From the NCBI GenBank assembly GCA_011109175.1, contig RDEW01000011.1:1107389-1171388 (forward strand): a DNA stretch of 64,000 bases, given 5' to 3'. Position 1 is the stretch's first letter, and every line of letters begins with the position of its first letter. This DNA is from Dicyema japonicum (taxonomy: Eukaryota; Dicyemida; Rhombozoa; Dicyemidae). Shown here in pieces: positions 44,555 to 54,689 of this stretch. The position numbers and the translations under genes are program-made. The notes beneath the pieces were generated by a model that saw only the letters and a program-made list of their open reading frames with translations, was not told where the DNA came from and made no database searches.

Positions 44555-45096
44555 TCATTGTGTATTATCAAACATTAAATTGAGATCAGTGTCCACAAAG
44601 TGATCATTTATGGGCAAGTCACAGTTTCCCCACCAATTTGTTTGTAGGCTCTGTATATTGTGGTCCACGTGTTGTTGGTGGTTGTAGTATTCATTACTGT
44701 AGTGAAATGCACTTTCATGATAGGTGAACTGTGATTGGTCGTGTGGATAAGGAAGCAAACCAAAACTGCAGTTTGATGCGTACAATTTATTAACTTCCTG
44801 GTTATATTTGGCAAGTCTGATGGCCAAGTCTATTTTCTGTCCAACAGGATACAAACTCTTGCACATTAATTCATATCTTAATTCCTCAATTTTGTAGTTT
44901 TGCATTAAATAAGTCACAGAGTCCTCCAAATTACTGCCTACAAATTAACAATAATTTACTTATTTTATATTTGGGTTTCTTTGCCTTTTCTTGTGAGGGT
45001 ACATAATAGTATATTTTTGTATCCTAAATTCAAATTTGGTTTTACATGAAATTTTGTTGGAAAATAAATTGGTTTTGTCCTTTTGAGTTTCTTCAT
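44555..45096 (-). CDS. SAP-domain nuclear protein
   Basis: Exons on the minus strand: 45046-45096 (ATG at 45096), 44960-45023 and 44555-44937. Introns are 45024-45045 and 44938-44959, both 22 nt and GT-AG, and both remove stops in exact phase. The product is about 164 residues: basic N-terminus (KKLKRTKPIYF), YVPSQEKAKKPKYK, a SAP motif (YKIEELRYELMCKSLYPVG with KIDLAIRL following, about residues 54-85), a His/Tyr/Gln-rich middle and an acidic hydrophobic end (DTDLNLMFD). SAP motifs bind DNA, often in scaffold or transcription factors. The basic block followed by SAP and an acidic tail recalls myocardin-related factors, but no RPEL repeat is seen and more 5' exons may exist. A further open block at about 45355-45282 (SLEKAEMLL-stop-EITENLGG) may belong to the same gene. 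Confidence 0.65.
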
Positions 45097-45477
45097 TGAT
45101 AATCAAATGGCTTCTCTGCCTTACTCTTCAGCCAATGAGATTTCCTCGTCATTTGTTATTATATGCTACTTTTGGCGTTATTAATTTCTAAATTTAAATC
45201 ACACTCAACATATTTTAGTTAGTTCCCATAAAAGTTTGTTTCCCAAGTAAATTTGAGAATGTAATTCAAAATCAGTTGTTACCCACCACCAAGGTTTTCA
45301 GTTATCTCCTAAAGAAGCATTTCAGCCTTTTCCAGGGAGCCCCAAATTTAAGGAAAATTTACTAAGACTCCCCCATGTTTTAATTTATTTTATATCGATA
45401 TTATATTCAAATGTATGGCATCGAGAAATCTAAACGTCTAAACACACTCAGTGCGATCAATTGTTACGACGTAGAGG

Positions 45478-46018
45478 GTGGAAATCCTTGTGGACACTTC
45501 CATCATGACTGACCCTGAAATGCAGAACAATAAACTAGACATTTTTGTGTATTACAAAGTGAAGAATGATATTGTGATTATAGAAGTTGGAATCACCTCA
45601 CAAGAAGCAATCGAGCATACAGAGGTGGAAAAGTTACACAACTATGACTTACTCGCTAAAGAATAGAAGAGGTTCCTGTGAAAATTATCCCTTTGGTGAC
45701 ATGGGACGGGATTATCTCTACGTGCTACAGAAATCATTTGGAAGTTTTGTCGTGTACCAATAGAGCTTATATTCAATCGGTGATGTTAAAGAAAATATTA
45801 GAAAGTATTATTGTCGAGCACAAACATGGAGTCAACACTCCAATTGATGATATCCTTTTGCTCGCCGAAGCGACAGGAAAAGTGTGCGACTCATTACANG
45901 ATTCAACACTCCAATTGATGATATCCTTTTGCTCGCCGAAGCGACAGGAAAAGTGTGCGACTCATTACACTGGCAGAGTGGCGAATCCAATGTCCGAGGG
46001 GGAAGTGGAAGTCAGGTG
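45478..46018 (+). mobile_element. RT-associated restriction-like endonuclease domain fragment
   Basis: LDIFVYYKVKNDIVIIEVG followed by EKLHNYDLLAKE, and, after a one-base deletion near 45663, EEVPVKIIPLVTWDG matches the PD-(D/E)XK-type C-terminal domain of R2/NeSL-like retroelements (D ... xIxEVxxP ... KxxKY ... VxPxV). It differs from element R. A single N at 45899 joins a 65-bp duplicate (45835-45898 and 45903-45968). Confidence 0.6.
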
Positions 46019-46166
46019 AAGATCCTCGTAAAAAAGGATGCGTTAGTCTAATCATAACTTTCATTGTTAATTCTTAAAATAAATATTGGATTTATTTTAA
46101 GATAGAAAATCTGCTGCTGCTTCATTTTTACAAAAAAATGCCGGTAGATGCAATTGAGGGCTCATA

Positions 46167-46352
46167 ATGTCCTCAACATTAACTAGTTTAATTTTAAATA
46201 TGAGAGATACGGCATTTTATCGTCGCATGCGGTCGGGAATGGAATTAACTTTTGAGTCTTTGGAACTAAGAGATGGGAAGTTCATTCCTAAAGTGCACAT
46301 AATTCAACAGGAATTCGTTCCTTGTTGTGACCAAATCTTCTCAAATTCCTAG
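46167..46352 (+). CDS. short open frame, unknown
   Basis: A 61-codon frame starting with ATG (TAG at 46350). The peptide (SGMELTFESLELRDGKF; VHIIQQEFVPCC) looks protein-like but matches nothing I know. No intron was identified. Confidence 0.25.
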   Translation: MSSTLTSLILNMRDTAFYRRMRSGMELTFESLELRDGKFIPKVHIIQQEFVPCCDQIFSNS

Positions 46353-46529
46353 ATCATCAGTCTAAAAGTAACAATCAAGTATGCAATCCAGTTTTGAACT
46401 GAATAAGGGTCGGTAAACATCTTCAAACTGAACTGTAACTCTTAAAAGCAATTGAAGCGCTGCTTATAGTTTAGATGTTTTAAACAAGACAGAACGAACA
46501 TGCGAAAAACTGCAAAAGAAGAGACTTTC

Positions 46530-46840
46530 AAAAATGCAACAAAGGGAATAAAAAAGTGGATGATCGACAGCACTGCTTGTTCTTGGGGTTTCCAAATCCC
46601 ATTTCCAGAAGACTAAATGCGACTGGAAGTACACTGATGTCACACCTAATACCCAAGCGAAAATTCCTAATTAGGATTCCAAGTGCTTCCCGTATTTCTG
46701 TTGCGACTGCCTATACGAATACAGTGATAAGACAGTCTCTTTAGTTGACATGAGGACTGATTACGATTATTTTGTTTCGCCTCATGCTCACTATGCATAC
46801 CCCATGGAAGAGGGGAAGAGGAGAAATCATTCAAATCCAC
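46530..46840 (+). other. coding-like blocks in changing frames, unknown
   Basis: KGIKKWMIDSTACSWGFQIP, then KTKCDWKYTDVTPNTQAKI and, after a TAG, DSKCFPYFCCDCLYEYSDK and TDYDYFVSPHAHYAYPMEE. The cysteine- and aromatic-rich blocks suggest a decayed zinc-binding protein or retroelement part. No family is recognised. Confidence 0.3.
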
Positions 46841-47009
46841 AGTGAAGGAAAATATCCACTTATTTTTCTCTGGACATTATTGGTTGACTCCAAAATATAC
46901 ACACAGAGATCCAAAAACTGCAAAAAACAAACATTGATTGTCTCGTAGACATAAAGATTAAAAGTTCAAAACGCTGATAGCTTTCTGTAGGGGGAATCCC
47001 TGTTGCTGT

Positions 47010-47480
47010 GAAGATTCTTCCTGACGCGCCGTCTGGTCAGTGGTAGATGCGAGTGGAGTGACTCTTGGATCAATACATTCTGATTGGATGCGTTGGGACC
47101 TATCTTGACGACGATACTGTTGCATAGGTATCTCTAGAGATATGCCAGATTCACAAGTGCCGATGCGGTAGTACAATCGATTGTCATGAACATCATGTCT
47201 TTTCATACCGAAAATCGAGGCAAGATTCTCAAGACATAATTAGATAAACGGAATTGTTAAGCGTGCTCTGGAATCTGTTGGATACCCTTCCATTTTGGAA
47301 CCAGTCTGCCAGAGGAAACGGAAAAGCGTCTACAGAATTATATTTTTTTTGTTCGAAAAGGAAAAGCCATTTGTATGAATTTCCCAGTGCATAGACTCCT
47401 TTTATCACTCCAACATCATCGGGAACATGGTAGACAATATTGACGTTCCGGGTTGAGACAACTGTAGGAATAAACGGGAA
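47010..47480 (+). mobile_element. Element R zinc motif and nuclease-like fragment
   Basis: Plus strand: VSLEICQIHKCRCGSTIDC, HEHHVFSYRKS, then one frame over ARFSRHN-stop-INGIVKRAL and ESVGYPSILEPV. These match the RLGxxVC ... HKCRCG ... GRFSRHxxLNxxVKRAL ... LEPVGL signature. It is then frameshifted and lost. Confidence 0.7.
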
Positions 47481-47764
47481 ATCGATTCATTTTTTCAAGA
47501 AGCTGTAACGTCTGGCGACACTCAGAAGCCACAACGTACGTGAGACCCAGTTACCCCTCCAGTCGATCGCCGTTGCCAAAATGATGATTGATTAATCTCA
47601 AGGTTGAATTGTTGTGGAAATCATTTATGTTTGACATTTTTCAGTGACTATGATTGAACACGTGCTTTAACTATAGACGAGGGATAAAGAGTAAAACGGA
47701 ATTTTGGTAAATAGAGATCCGAGTAAGAGTGACATATGCGCTATTTCGAGAATTCTCGAAGGGA

Positions 47765-48120
47765 TGGTCCTCATTTGTATTCGAGATGACTTCCCAATAT
47801 CTGCCTTTCAACATGGGTTCTAAATTTATCATTCAATTTCCACTCACTTGACGACTCTCTCAATTTACTTCGACAAACTACATTTATGGCTCTTGTTCTT
47901 CCGGACATACCCGAATGAGGTACCCAAAAATCCCCACTGTCACCAGCACTGTTCAATTTGTAAACACGACATGCCACAACCCACAAACGAAAACTGTCTC
48001 CTTTCATGTGCCGACGATGTAGTAATTGCTGAAAAGGACATAGATTACCAAGTCTCCATTCAAATGGGTAATGGCATTTTCCACTCCTCTCTCCTGAAAA
48101 TGTCTTCAATCAAGGAAGCT
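47765..48120 (+). mobile_element. Element P RT fragment
   Basis: FPISAFQHGF-stop with SISTHLTTLS, then in two overlapping frames EVPKN/SPLSPALFNL, then HDMPQPTNENCLLSCADDVV. The catalytic YADD has become CADD. Short and frameshifted. Confidence 0.7.
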
Positions 48121-48229
48121 TCTAAAAGAGTCATTGGATGCGAATTTGTGTCGTCTCATTTGGAAGCAGTTTTGATTGTTTTTTTGTGCAGAAAAGTGAC
48201 TGATAAGTTAGCTATCACAGGTTTGTTGT

Positions 48230-48765
48230 TAAAGAGACCAGTGGCATTGGCTTTATCAAAACCGATGAACCATAAATTATTATTACCACAGGATAGGTCA
48301 AAGACAAAGAAGTAAAACTTCTCAACTAAATAAGTGATCCCAGACCGACAAGGAAGAGGACGAGCCCGGCGAGGTCGAGAATCCTGTACCGTTCTCATCG
48401 GGAATAGCTTCGGATCAAACTGTGCATGATTGTAGATATTTTGATAGTGCATAGAACAGATGAATTATAGATTTTCAATTTGTGTTCTGGTCCAATTAAN
48501 GGCATTGGCTTTATCAAAACCGATGAACCATAAATTATTATTACCACAGGATAGGTCAAAGACAAAGAAGTAAAACTTCTCAACTAAATAAGTGATCCCA
48601 GACCGACAAGGGAGAGGACGAGCGAGGTCGAGAATCCTGTACCGTTCTCATCGAGAATAGCTTCGGATCAAACTGTGCATGATTGTAGATATTTTGATAG
48701 TGTATAGAACAGATGAATTATAGATTTTCAATTTGTGTTCTGGTCCAATTAACTTTATTGCAGTT
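48230..48765 (-). mobile_element. Element P C-terminus and 3' end, duplicated around a single N (48500)
   Basis: The minus strand ends SRPRRARPLPCRSGIT-stop followed by CACTTATTTAG, the conserved end of element P. The segment 48243-48499 recurs at 48501-48755 with small differences, joined by one N. Confidence 0.65.
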
Positions 48766-49056
48766 TCCTGGATTGCAGGTAGTTTCAATGACGAAAAGCG
48801 TGAAATCTGCATTGCCACGAAGGACTTGGATACGTCATCCTGGGTAGGATAAATTGTTAATAAACTATGGCAAAACTCCCAGTTTGGTCTTTAAGTGTTT
48901 TTGAAAGCACATTTAGGATTCTCATTTTCTTAAGAGAAGAACCACAAAGAGGTTAAGAGCGGAGATTATGTCGTTATATTCAATGTTTTGGTATTTATAG
49001 AAGATATCATTATTCATTCACTAATTTCAAAATATTCAAGTTTTCCTTCCCTATAG
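48766..49056. other. No recognised feature
   Basis: A short plus-strand open stretch near 48785-48850 has no recognised motif. The remainder is AT-rich. Confidence 0.3.
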
Positions 49057-49206
49057 CACATCGATCTGATCCAAGAATTCTTTGAACAGATAAATAATCT
49101 CAGAAAAGTGAAGACCATGATTAGTGATGAAACCACGAGAAATAAATTTCTTAAATCAGATATTACTACTAACACTGTCATAGGAACAAAATGTCAAATA
49201 TACTAA
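49057..49206 (+). CDS. possible exon, syntaxin-like N-terminal helix
   Basis: A CCCTATAG acceptor precedes an open frame ending in TAA. HIDLIQEFFEQINNLRKVKT has the pattern of the start of a syntaxin Habc domain (EFFxQVxxIR). Only this block is visible. The SNARE motif was not found, so the assignment is weak. Confidence 0.25.
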   Translation, partial: HIDLIQEFFEQINNLRKVKTMISDETTRNKFLKSDITTNTVIGTKCQIY

Positions 49207-49467
49207 TTTCGACATGTGTCACACATAACTATCATCCGGTAGTTCACATGATAACGTTTGTAGATTGAATTCCAATTACTCTTGTGAATAGCGAGCCCCT
49301 AGAGATGAGATTATGATGGTAAGTAAGAGTAAGGGATGATTCGATAATCATTATTTAAAAAAGTTTAATATTAAAAAGTTTATTAAAAATAAATCAAATA
49401 TAAATTAATAATAAAATATTTAAAAATTAAATAACCTATTATCTGCTCAGGCTTTGTAATTATCAAA

Positions 49468-50787
49468 ATGGAAGATAATTCTGACCTATTTATGCCAGTA
49501 TACAAAGATGGAATTTTTCAATGTCCCTGGTCAACAGAACGCAGACCATCACTCTGGAAAGTTCTACAACATAGAATATTTAATAGACGACCAACCAATC
49601 CTTCAAAAAAGGTTATAGTACATTAATAATAATAGGAAGTAGAATCAGCCATTTTATGCAAAAACCCCCGAATTGTCGAAAGGTCATACGATATGCTAGT
49701 AACGTGGGTAGGTCATGCCTGTCTACTAGTTCAAATGGGAAATCTCAATATTATTACTGATCCAGTTTTTTCAGAATATTTAATAAACTGTCTGATTTCC
49801 CCAGTAAGAATGTGCAAAAGCGGACTGACCTTTCAGCAGCTTCCCTCTATTGATTTCGTCCTGATATCCCATAACCACTACGACCACCTGGACTACAATT
49901 CAATAATTTTATTAAAACAAAAATTTCCTTTTGCTGAATTTCTTGTTCCTCTCAAACTTTCGGAAACTTTGGTTGACAATTTTGGAATTAACAAAAATAA
50001 TGTTATTGAATTCTCGTGGTGGGACATAAAAAAATTGAACCCAAAAGTAAAAGTAGTGTTTGTCCCCGCACAACATTGGAGCAGAAGGGGAATCTTTGAT
50101 GAAAATAAAGTTTGATTATTCTCTAACTAAAGACCTTGTGGGGTGGCTGGTGTCTTATTGGGGATGATTCTATTGGTAATTTCTACTTTTCAGGAGACAC
50201 GGGGTATTTCCAAGAAATGTTTTGTATGATTAGGAAAAAATACGGACCGTTTGATGTTGCCGCAATCCCAATNAAAAAATTGAACCCAAAAGTCAAAGTA
50301 GTGTTTGTCCCCGCACAACATTGGAGCAGAAGGGGAATCTTTGATGAAAATAAAGTTTGATTATTCTCTAACTAAAGACCTTGTGGGGTGGCTGGTGTCT
50401 TATTGGGGATGATTCTATCGGTAATTTCTACTTTTCAGGAGACACGGGGTATTTCCAAGAAATGTTTTGTATGATTAGGAAAAAATACGGACCGTTTGAT
50501 GTTGCCGCAATCCCAATCGGGGCTTATGAACCGAGAAATTTATTAAAATTTGTCCATATGAACCCTGCTGATGCTCTCCAAGCTCACATGGATTTAGAAT
50601 CCAAACATTCCATAGCCATTCACTGGGGTACATTCGGTCTGGGATATGAGGTATCTGAGTTATCATTATCTAGGGGATTCTGACCCCTCAAGAACGTTTT
50701 GACTCATTGAATGATTCCGAAAAAAACTTTAAGTGTATAAAAGTAGGTCAAACTATTGATAAATTTGGAACAATTAAAAATACTTAA
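49468..50787 (+). CDS. NAPEPLD: N-acyl-phosphatidylethanolamine phospholipase D
   Basis: A zinc metallo-beta-lactamase-fold membrane enzyme releasing N-acylethanolamines from N-acyl-PE. Exons: 49468-49611, 49636-50109, 50378-50650 and 50674-50787. Introns: 49612-49635 (24 nt), 50110-50132 (23 nt, also present as 50355-50377 in the duplicate) and 50651-50673 (23 nt). All are GT-AG and phase 0. A single N at 50273 joins two versions of the same 243 bp. Counting one, the product is about 334 residues. Signatures: [26 protein letters not shown] (HxHxDH zinc ligands), [35 protein letters not shown] and IHWGTFGL. It is shorter than the mammalian enzyme, mainly at the N-terminus. All ligands are present and no internal stop remains. 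Confidence 0.94.
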
Positions 50788-50889
50788 TATTGATTTTTGA
50801 TTAATTTTTATTCCTTTTTATGTATTTTCATTATTTTAATGCGAAAGATCTCTCATTTGGGACTTAACTGTGTCAACTCGTTTACCGCT

Positions 50890-51053
50890 TTACGGTTTGT
50901 ATTTTCTGGCCATTCCAACTGGCGACTCTGATGAACACAAGATATTGAAGTACTCAGCTTTTGAGATCACCTCCGTTTCGTCCTAATCGCCTTAGAAACT
51001 GGAGAAGTTGAAAAATAGGGAAAATTTGGATAGAATAATCTGTCCGCAGACAT
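50890..51053 (-). CDS. possible small two-exon gene, unknown
   Basis: ATG at 51053. Exon 1 is 51000-51053, a GT-AG segment of only 17 nt is at 50983-50999, and exon 2 (50890-50982) ends in TAA. The joined frame has protein-like composition (ADRLFYPNFPYFSTSP; EVISKAEYFNILCSSESP). If the intron is real it is among the shortest in the window. No family is recognised. Confidence 0.3.
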
Positions 51054-51410
51054 TGTCTCAAAGACTATAGCATAATCTTTTAACTGCAGTAGCTTTGTCT
51101 GTCGTGCTTATAGCATAATGAATCCACTATAGTATGACTACAATTGGTCCACAGATACTTATTAAATAAATGGCATAGTGGTCAATTGGTCGGTTGAGTG
51201 GGTACATAGCATTGATGCACTATAGAGTAGTTCAGTGGTTCTCAACCTGGGTTCCGGGGAACCCCATACATCTACCAAAACAAAATGTAGAAATAAACTC
51301 TGATATGAGAATACAATTGTCAACAATAACTCCTAACGTTACACAGTATGATAAAAAGTTACCTCAATGTTCACATTAAAATTTTTTTGGTTATTACGTT
51401 TTAAGTGAAT

Positions 51411-51585
51411 ATTGAATTGGTTAGGCTTGACTTGACGAGTGACGCTGTCATCAACGAAATTTTCACTGCGTAACCGAATTGTCCACAGAGGACATACACC
51501 CAACAAAAAGAAAAAGAAGTGGAGAAAATTCCTTTGTTTTCCCTTATCGATTAGTTATCATAACTGTTCTTTACTTAAATAAAGT
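51411..51585 (+). repeat. SINE-1, diverged copy
   Basis: GACGAGTGACGCTGTCATC, CACTGCGTAACCGAATTG, AACAAAAAGAAAAAGAAG and the ATTAGTTATCATAACTGTTC block match SINE-1. The tRNA-like head is mostly lost. Confidence 0.65.
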
Positions 51586-51589
51586 ACGT

Positions 51590-51835
51590 GTCCTGTCCAG
51601 CTTCCGACATCTCTTGAATTTTCACACTCCGTCAGTGATCCAACTGCACTCCGGAAGTGCCTTCTTTTATGTCTGCAGAAGAATTCTATTGCAATTACAC
51701 GTTTATGGTCGATCTGAATTCCTCTGCATGATCCGCCTTTTCTCTGAATGGGTTTTCTAGCTCCTTTAAAGTATGTAGGAAGCTTTGCCATTTCTTAACT
51801 TTGCTGCCTCTGAAAGTAGAATGGTGATGGAAATG
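51590..51835 (-). mobile_element. Element P C-terminal fragment
   Basis: The minus strand has FFCRHKRRHFRSAVGSLTE, matching KTDRRLFRKVVETME and KDDRRLFRKAVGTLE in other copies. Confidence 0.6.
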
Positions 51836-51954
51836 GTGTTTGATTGCCTATGCCGCTTGATTTTCCGCATGATAGAAATTATACGCTCGATCCTTTAAGA
51901 GGAAACCTCCAGGCATAACAGGCATTATAACTACCCCCAGGATCATCAGGTCAA

Positions 51955-52215
51955 ATGGAAAGAAATAAAAGTTCTCATCTAACTAAGTGATTCCAGACCG
52001 ACAAAGGAGAGGACAAGTCCGGCAGGGTCGAGAATCCTGAACAGCTCTTCTCATTGGACATGGCATCGGCTTAAAATTTTTGTATGATTGTAGATATTTC
52101 GATAGTGTCAGTAAACTAGCCTCCTTTAAGAGTTTCCGTTGTAATTCGATTAAGAAATTTTCAATGGGATAGATTTTGTGTTCTGGTCCAATTAACCTTA
52201 TTGCTCCTCGATAAC
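51955..52215 (-). mobile_element. Element P 3' end
   Basis: The sequence AACTAAGTGATTCCAGACCGAC and the following approximately 240 bases resemble 48325-48480. The minus-strand frame ends SGIT-stop just before CACTTAGTTAG. Confidence 0.55.
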
Positions 52216-52332
52216 AGGCACATTCAATTGTCCTGCGTAAAAGTGCAGTTTATTAACGAATTTTAATAAAAAAAACATAATTTATTTTATAAATGTAATA
52301 AACAAACTTTAACTACTCGAACAATTTGATGG

Positions 52333-52428
52333 ATGATTTTGAATTTAATGCCGTGTGACTCACCTACGTGGTGGTATCGCTCACCTGAAGTGTTGGAAAA
52401 AATCAAACTAATAAAGGAAATGCCTTAA
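52333..52428 (+). pseudogene. protein-kinase activation-segment remnant
   Basis: DDFEFNA, then in the next frame LTYVV and, after a further shift, TWWYRSPEVLEKI ending in TAA. The DFGFAR ... YVxTRWYRSPEVL order of CDK/MAPK-type kinases is visible but damaged. No other kinase subdomain was found nearby, so this is a short remnant or a chance match. Confidence 0.3.
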
Positions 52429-52429
52429 G

Positions 52430-52625
52430 CGAAAGACGTATCAAGGGTGTATCAATGATTTCTTTCATATTAACGGAATATTGCTCTCGTTTATCAAGAT
52501 TAAAAATTTGTGATGTTATCACTGTCACTGAAGGTCCCAGGTGCTTCAGTTCGAGAACAGAGATATCATCTGAGTTCCAAGACGACGAGTCAATAATTTT
52601 CCTTGGTCACTGAATGCACCCTAGA
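52430..52625 (-). mobile_element. Element P, pre-RT fragment
   Basis: The minus-strand SSWNSDDISVLELKHLGPSV and IFNLDKREQYSVN match SSSCGSDDISVFELKHLGLS and IFNLSTNEN of the copy at 58590-58720. Confidence 0.6.
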
Positions 52626-52653
52626 GTGGTTGAAAATGTTATACTGGGGGACT

Positions 52654-53345
52654 TTATGAATCCACTATGGTATTATTATAAGCACTTTCACGAGAGCCAT
52701 AATATTTATGTGCAGCAAAAAATATAAGAGAATTAGTTAGGTTGCTCCAAGCTCCTCTGTTCTGTGCTAGGTCCCTCAGTGAGTCCAAATCGTCACCAAA
52801 TGCCAATGTTTTCTTCACGGCTTTCAGATCGTTTTGTAAACGACCGGGAGGGTAGTTCTCGGTCTTCCACGAAAGCGTTTTATATTGGAGGAGTAGTAAT
52901 CTTCCATTGCGAAATTGGGAGGGGATATCGGGTCCAACCTCAGGACGTGTCCAAAAAGTCTCCAACAAGAACTAATGATCTCGTGGCTTAATGGTATACA
53001 GTCACATTTATTGTACAGTCCATTCCGAGAGATCTTGGATGGCCAGGACATTCCAGTTATGTTTCTTAGATGATTCCTGTGAAATGAGTCTAGCCTCTCC
53101 AATTCCTCTTTAGAGGTGGCCCAGGTCCCATAGTTGTATAGTAGGATTGGTTAGATAAAAGTGTCGTATAACATAATCCTTTGTTTTATGTTATACCCTT
53201 TTTGTTTTAGCCAAAGATTTTCCAGCCTGTGTAATGCCTCTTTTGCCAATGTTTTTCTCCGTATGATGTCTTCGCTATCTCCTAGTAGAGAGCCAAGTTT
53301 CTTTATGTGTCTCCATTTCTCACTATGGTATAACTACAAAATTAG
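52654..53345 (-). mobile_element. Element B thumb and C-terminal fragment
   Basis: On the minus strand: KKLGSLLGDSEDI-like (about 53310), a GTWATSKEELERLDSFHRN block, ITGMSWPSKISRNGLYNKC, LFGHVLRLDPISPPN, RFRGRPRTTLP, then in another frame DDLDSLRDLAQNRGAWSNL. It is frameshifted near 52830 and 53105. Confidence 0.85.
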
Positions 53346-53405
53346 ATAAAATTAATTGTAATTTAATTTTAAAAAGTACCAAATTACTTGGTTAGCAACC
53401 AAGTA

Positions 53406-54335
53406 ATGTTTGTACAATATTTAGACTCTACTCAAGTCGATAATATCAAAAAATACAAAGTGAGTTACAACATATTCGTAGTACAGTGGAGTAGACACCA
53501 GTCCTTTCTCAATTGGAGTTGGTTGTTCAGGGTTGGTTTGTTATCATATGTTAGACTTACATTCCTGTTTGGTTATCCCCAAATTTGCTTACCATTTCCA
53601 GTTTGGGGGTACTTATGTTTTCATTCCTTGTTATTGACATGTATGACTATAACTTTTGCACGTGCACATCTGTGTTATTCGTTGCTATTCCTGCATGGGT
53701 TTGGATTATCACGTCAATATGTGTTTTTTTATCCCACACTCTTGGTCTACCTTGTATAAGGACATATAGATGGAACTGACGGAATGCAGGCGAGGAAGCT
53801 TGGGATTATTTCCCCAATGGGGGAACTACTCGATCATTGATGTGATAGCTTCTCTGCTTATTTAATCTCAGTCTTTATATTTTCCTCTCTCTATTCGTGT
53901 GGTCCTGGAGGAATTGGCATTCTTAGGGTTGTTGTTAATATTCGGAGTATTATTACCCTATTCTATATCACACATTGGGATAAATACATTACAGGAACTC
54001 TTTTCCTTTCATGGGGTTACGATCCAATGTTCGTGGTTGTTATGCATTACTATTTCAGTTAATTTTTTATGCTTTTCATGCCCTTATTAAAATTTATTTG
54101 GAAGTTCTCTAGTTCTCTATTTTGGATACTTTAGAGTGGTCTATTAGTGTTGTAATACGTCACTTACGTCTAGTTTGTGTGTGGTATCTCAACGCCTGTT
54201 TGTATAATGAACATATACAAATCGTATTATGAAGAGACTGGGAAGATGAAATCCTTCTGGGAGGCCATTCGACCAGTTTGCTATCTGCTGTCTACAAGAG
54301 ACAAAAACGACCGTACAATTTACAGAACTGTTTAG
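53406..54335 (+). CDS. SELENOI: ethanolaminephosphotransferase (EPT1/SELENOI-like), premature TGA, damaged 3' end
   Basis: A multi-pass CDP-alcohol phosphotransferase making PE from CDP-ethanolamine and diacylglycerol. Exons: 53406-53459, 53482-53535 (or -53517), 53555-53744, 53770-54032, 54059-54103 and 54174-54335. Introns: 22 nt (53460-53481), 19 or 37 nt (ending 53554), 25 nt (53745-53769), 26 nt (54033-54058). Later junctions are uncertain. Landmarks: YLDSTQVDNIKKYKYSGVDT, YIPVWLSPNLLTI, PAWVWIITSICVF, the catalytic DGTDGMQARKLGIISPMGEL with LLDH, then TGA (53838-53840), then CDSF, HWDKYITGTLFLSWGYD and NIYKSYYEETGKMKSFWEAI. The TGA replaces the glycine of the DHGxD motif (GGA needs one change). 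The end runs into an element B fragment. It is probably a decaying copy. Confidence 0.82.
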
Positions 54336-54452
54336 AAAATTCCACATTTTTACCCTTTCATTGGCCTGCCGACATTATGGTCTCGGATTTACAGTCTATC
54401 AGGACCTGATTCATCGTGTTACAAAACTGTGAACAGTATCTAACATTATAAT

Positions 54453-54561
54453 GAAAATGACGGACGACCTAGAATACCTAAGAGAACTAGCGCGCAACAG
54501 AGGATCATGGTCGAGCCTGACGGTGAGGATGATTAGGAATACGGCACAAGAGAAACTTTAC
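54453..54561 (+). mobile_element. Element B extreme C-terminal fragment
   Basis: DDLEYLRELARNRGSWSSLT ... ending in TGA matches DDLDNMRALARNREAWEMMT at the end of element B. It lies directly behind the EPT1-like gene. Confidence 0.65.
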
Positions 54562-54689
54562 TGATTTTGTGTTTTCTCGGGAGTGCTTTTTAATAATAAT
54601 TTATTAAAATTTAATTTATTAAAGATACACTCACTTCCAATGTTTTGTGGTCCCACAAGTGGAGATCTGAGGCCGTTCAAAAGTTCATT

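Noticed and set aside
48243-50516. Tandem gene or exon duplication in NAPE-PLD and neighbouring repeats
   Set aside because: The duplicates meet at a single N, and the gene is in phase only when one copy is removed.
53838-53840. Selenocysteine at the TGA of the EPT1/SELENOI-like gene
   Set aside because: In this family the Sec is near the C-terminus, while this TGA replaces the invariant Gly of the catalytic motif.
27057-54335. Reassigned stop codons (TAA or TGA read as sense)
   Set aside because: SRD5A, NAPE-PLD, the SAP gene and the small gene all end normally at TAA or TAG and contain no internal stops. The two premature stops are in different codons.
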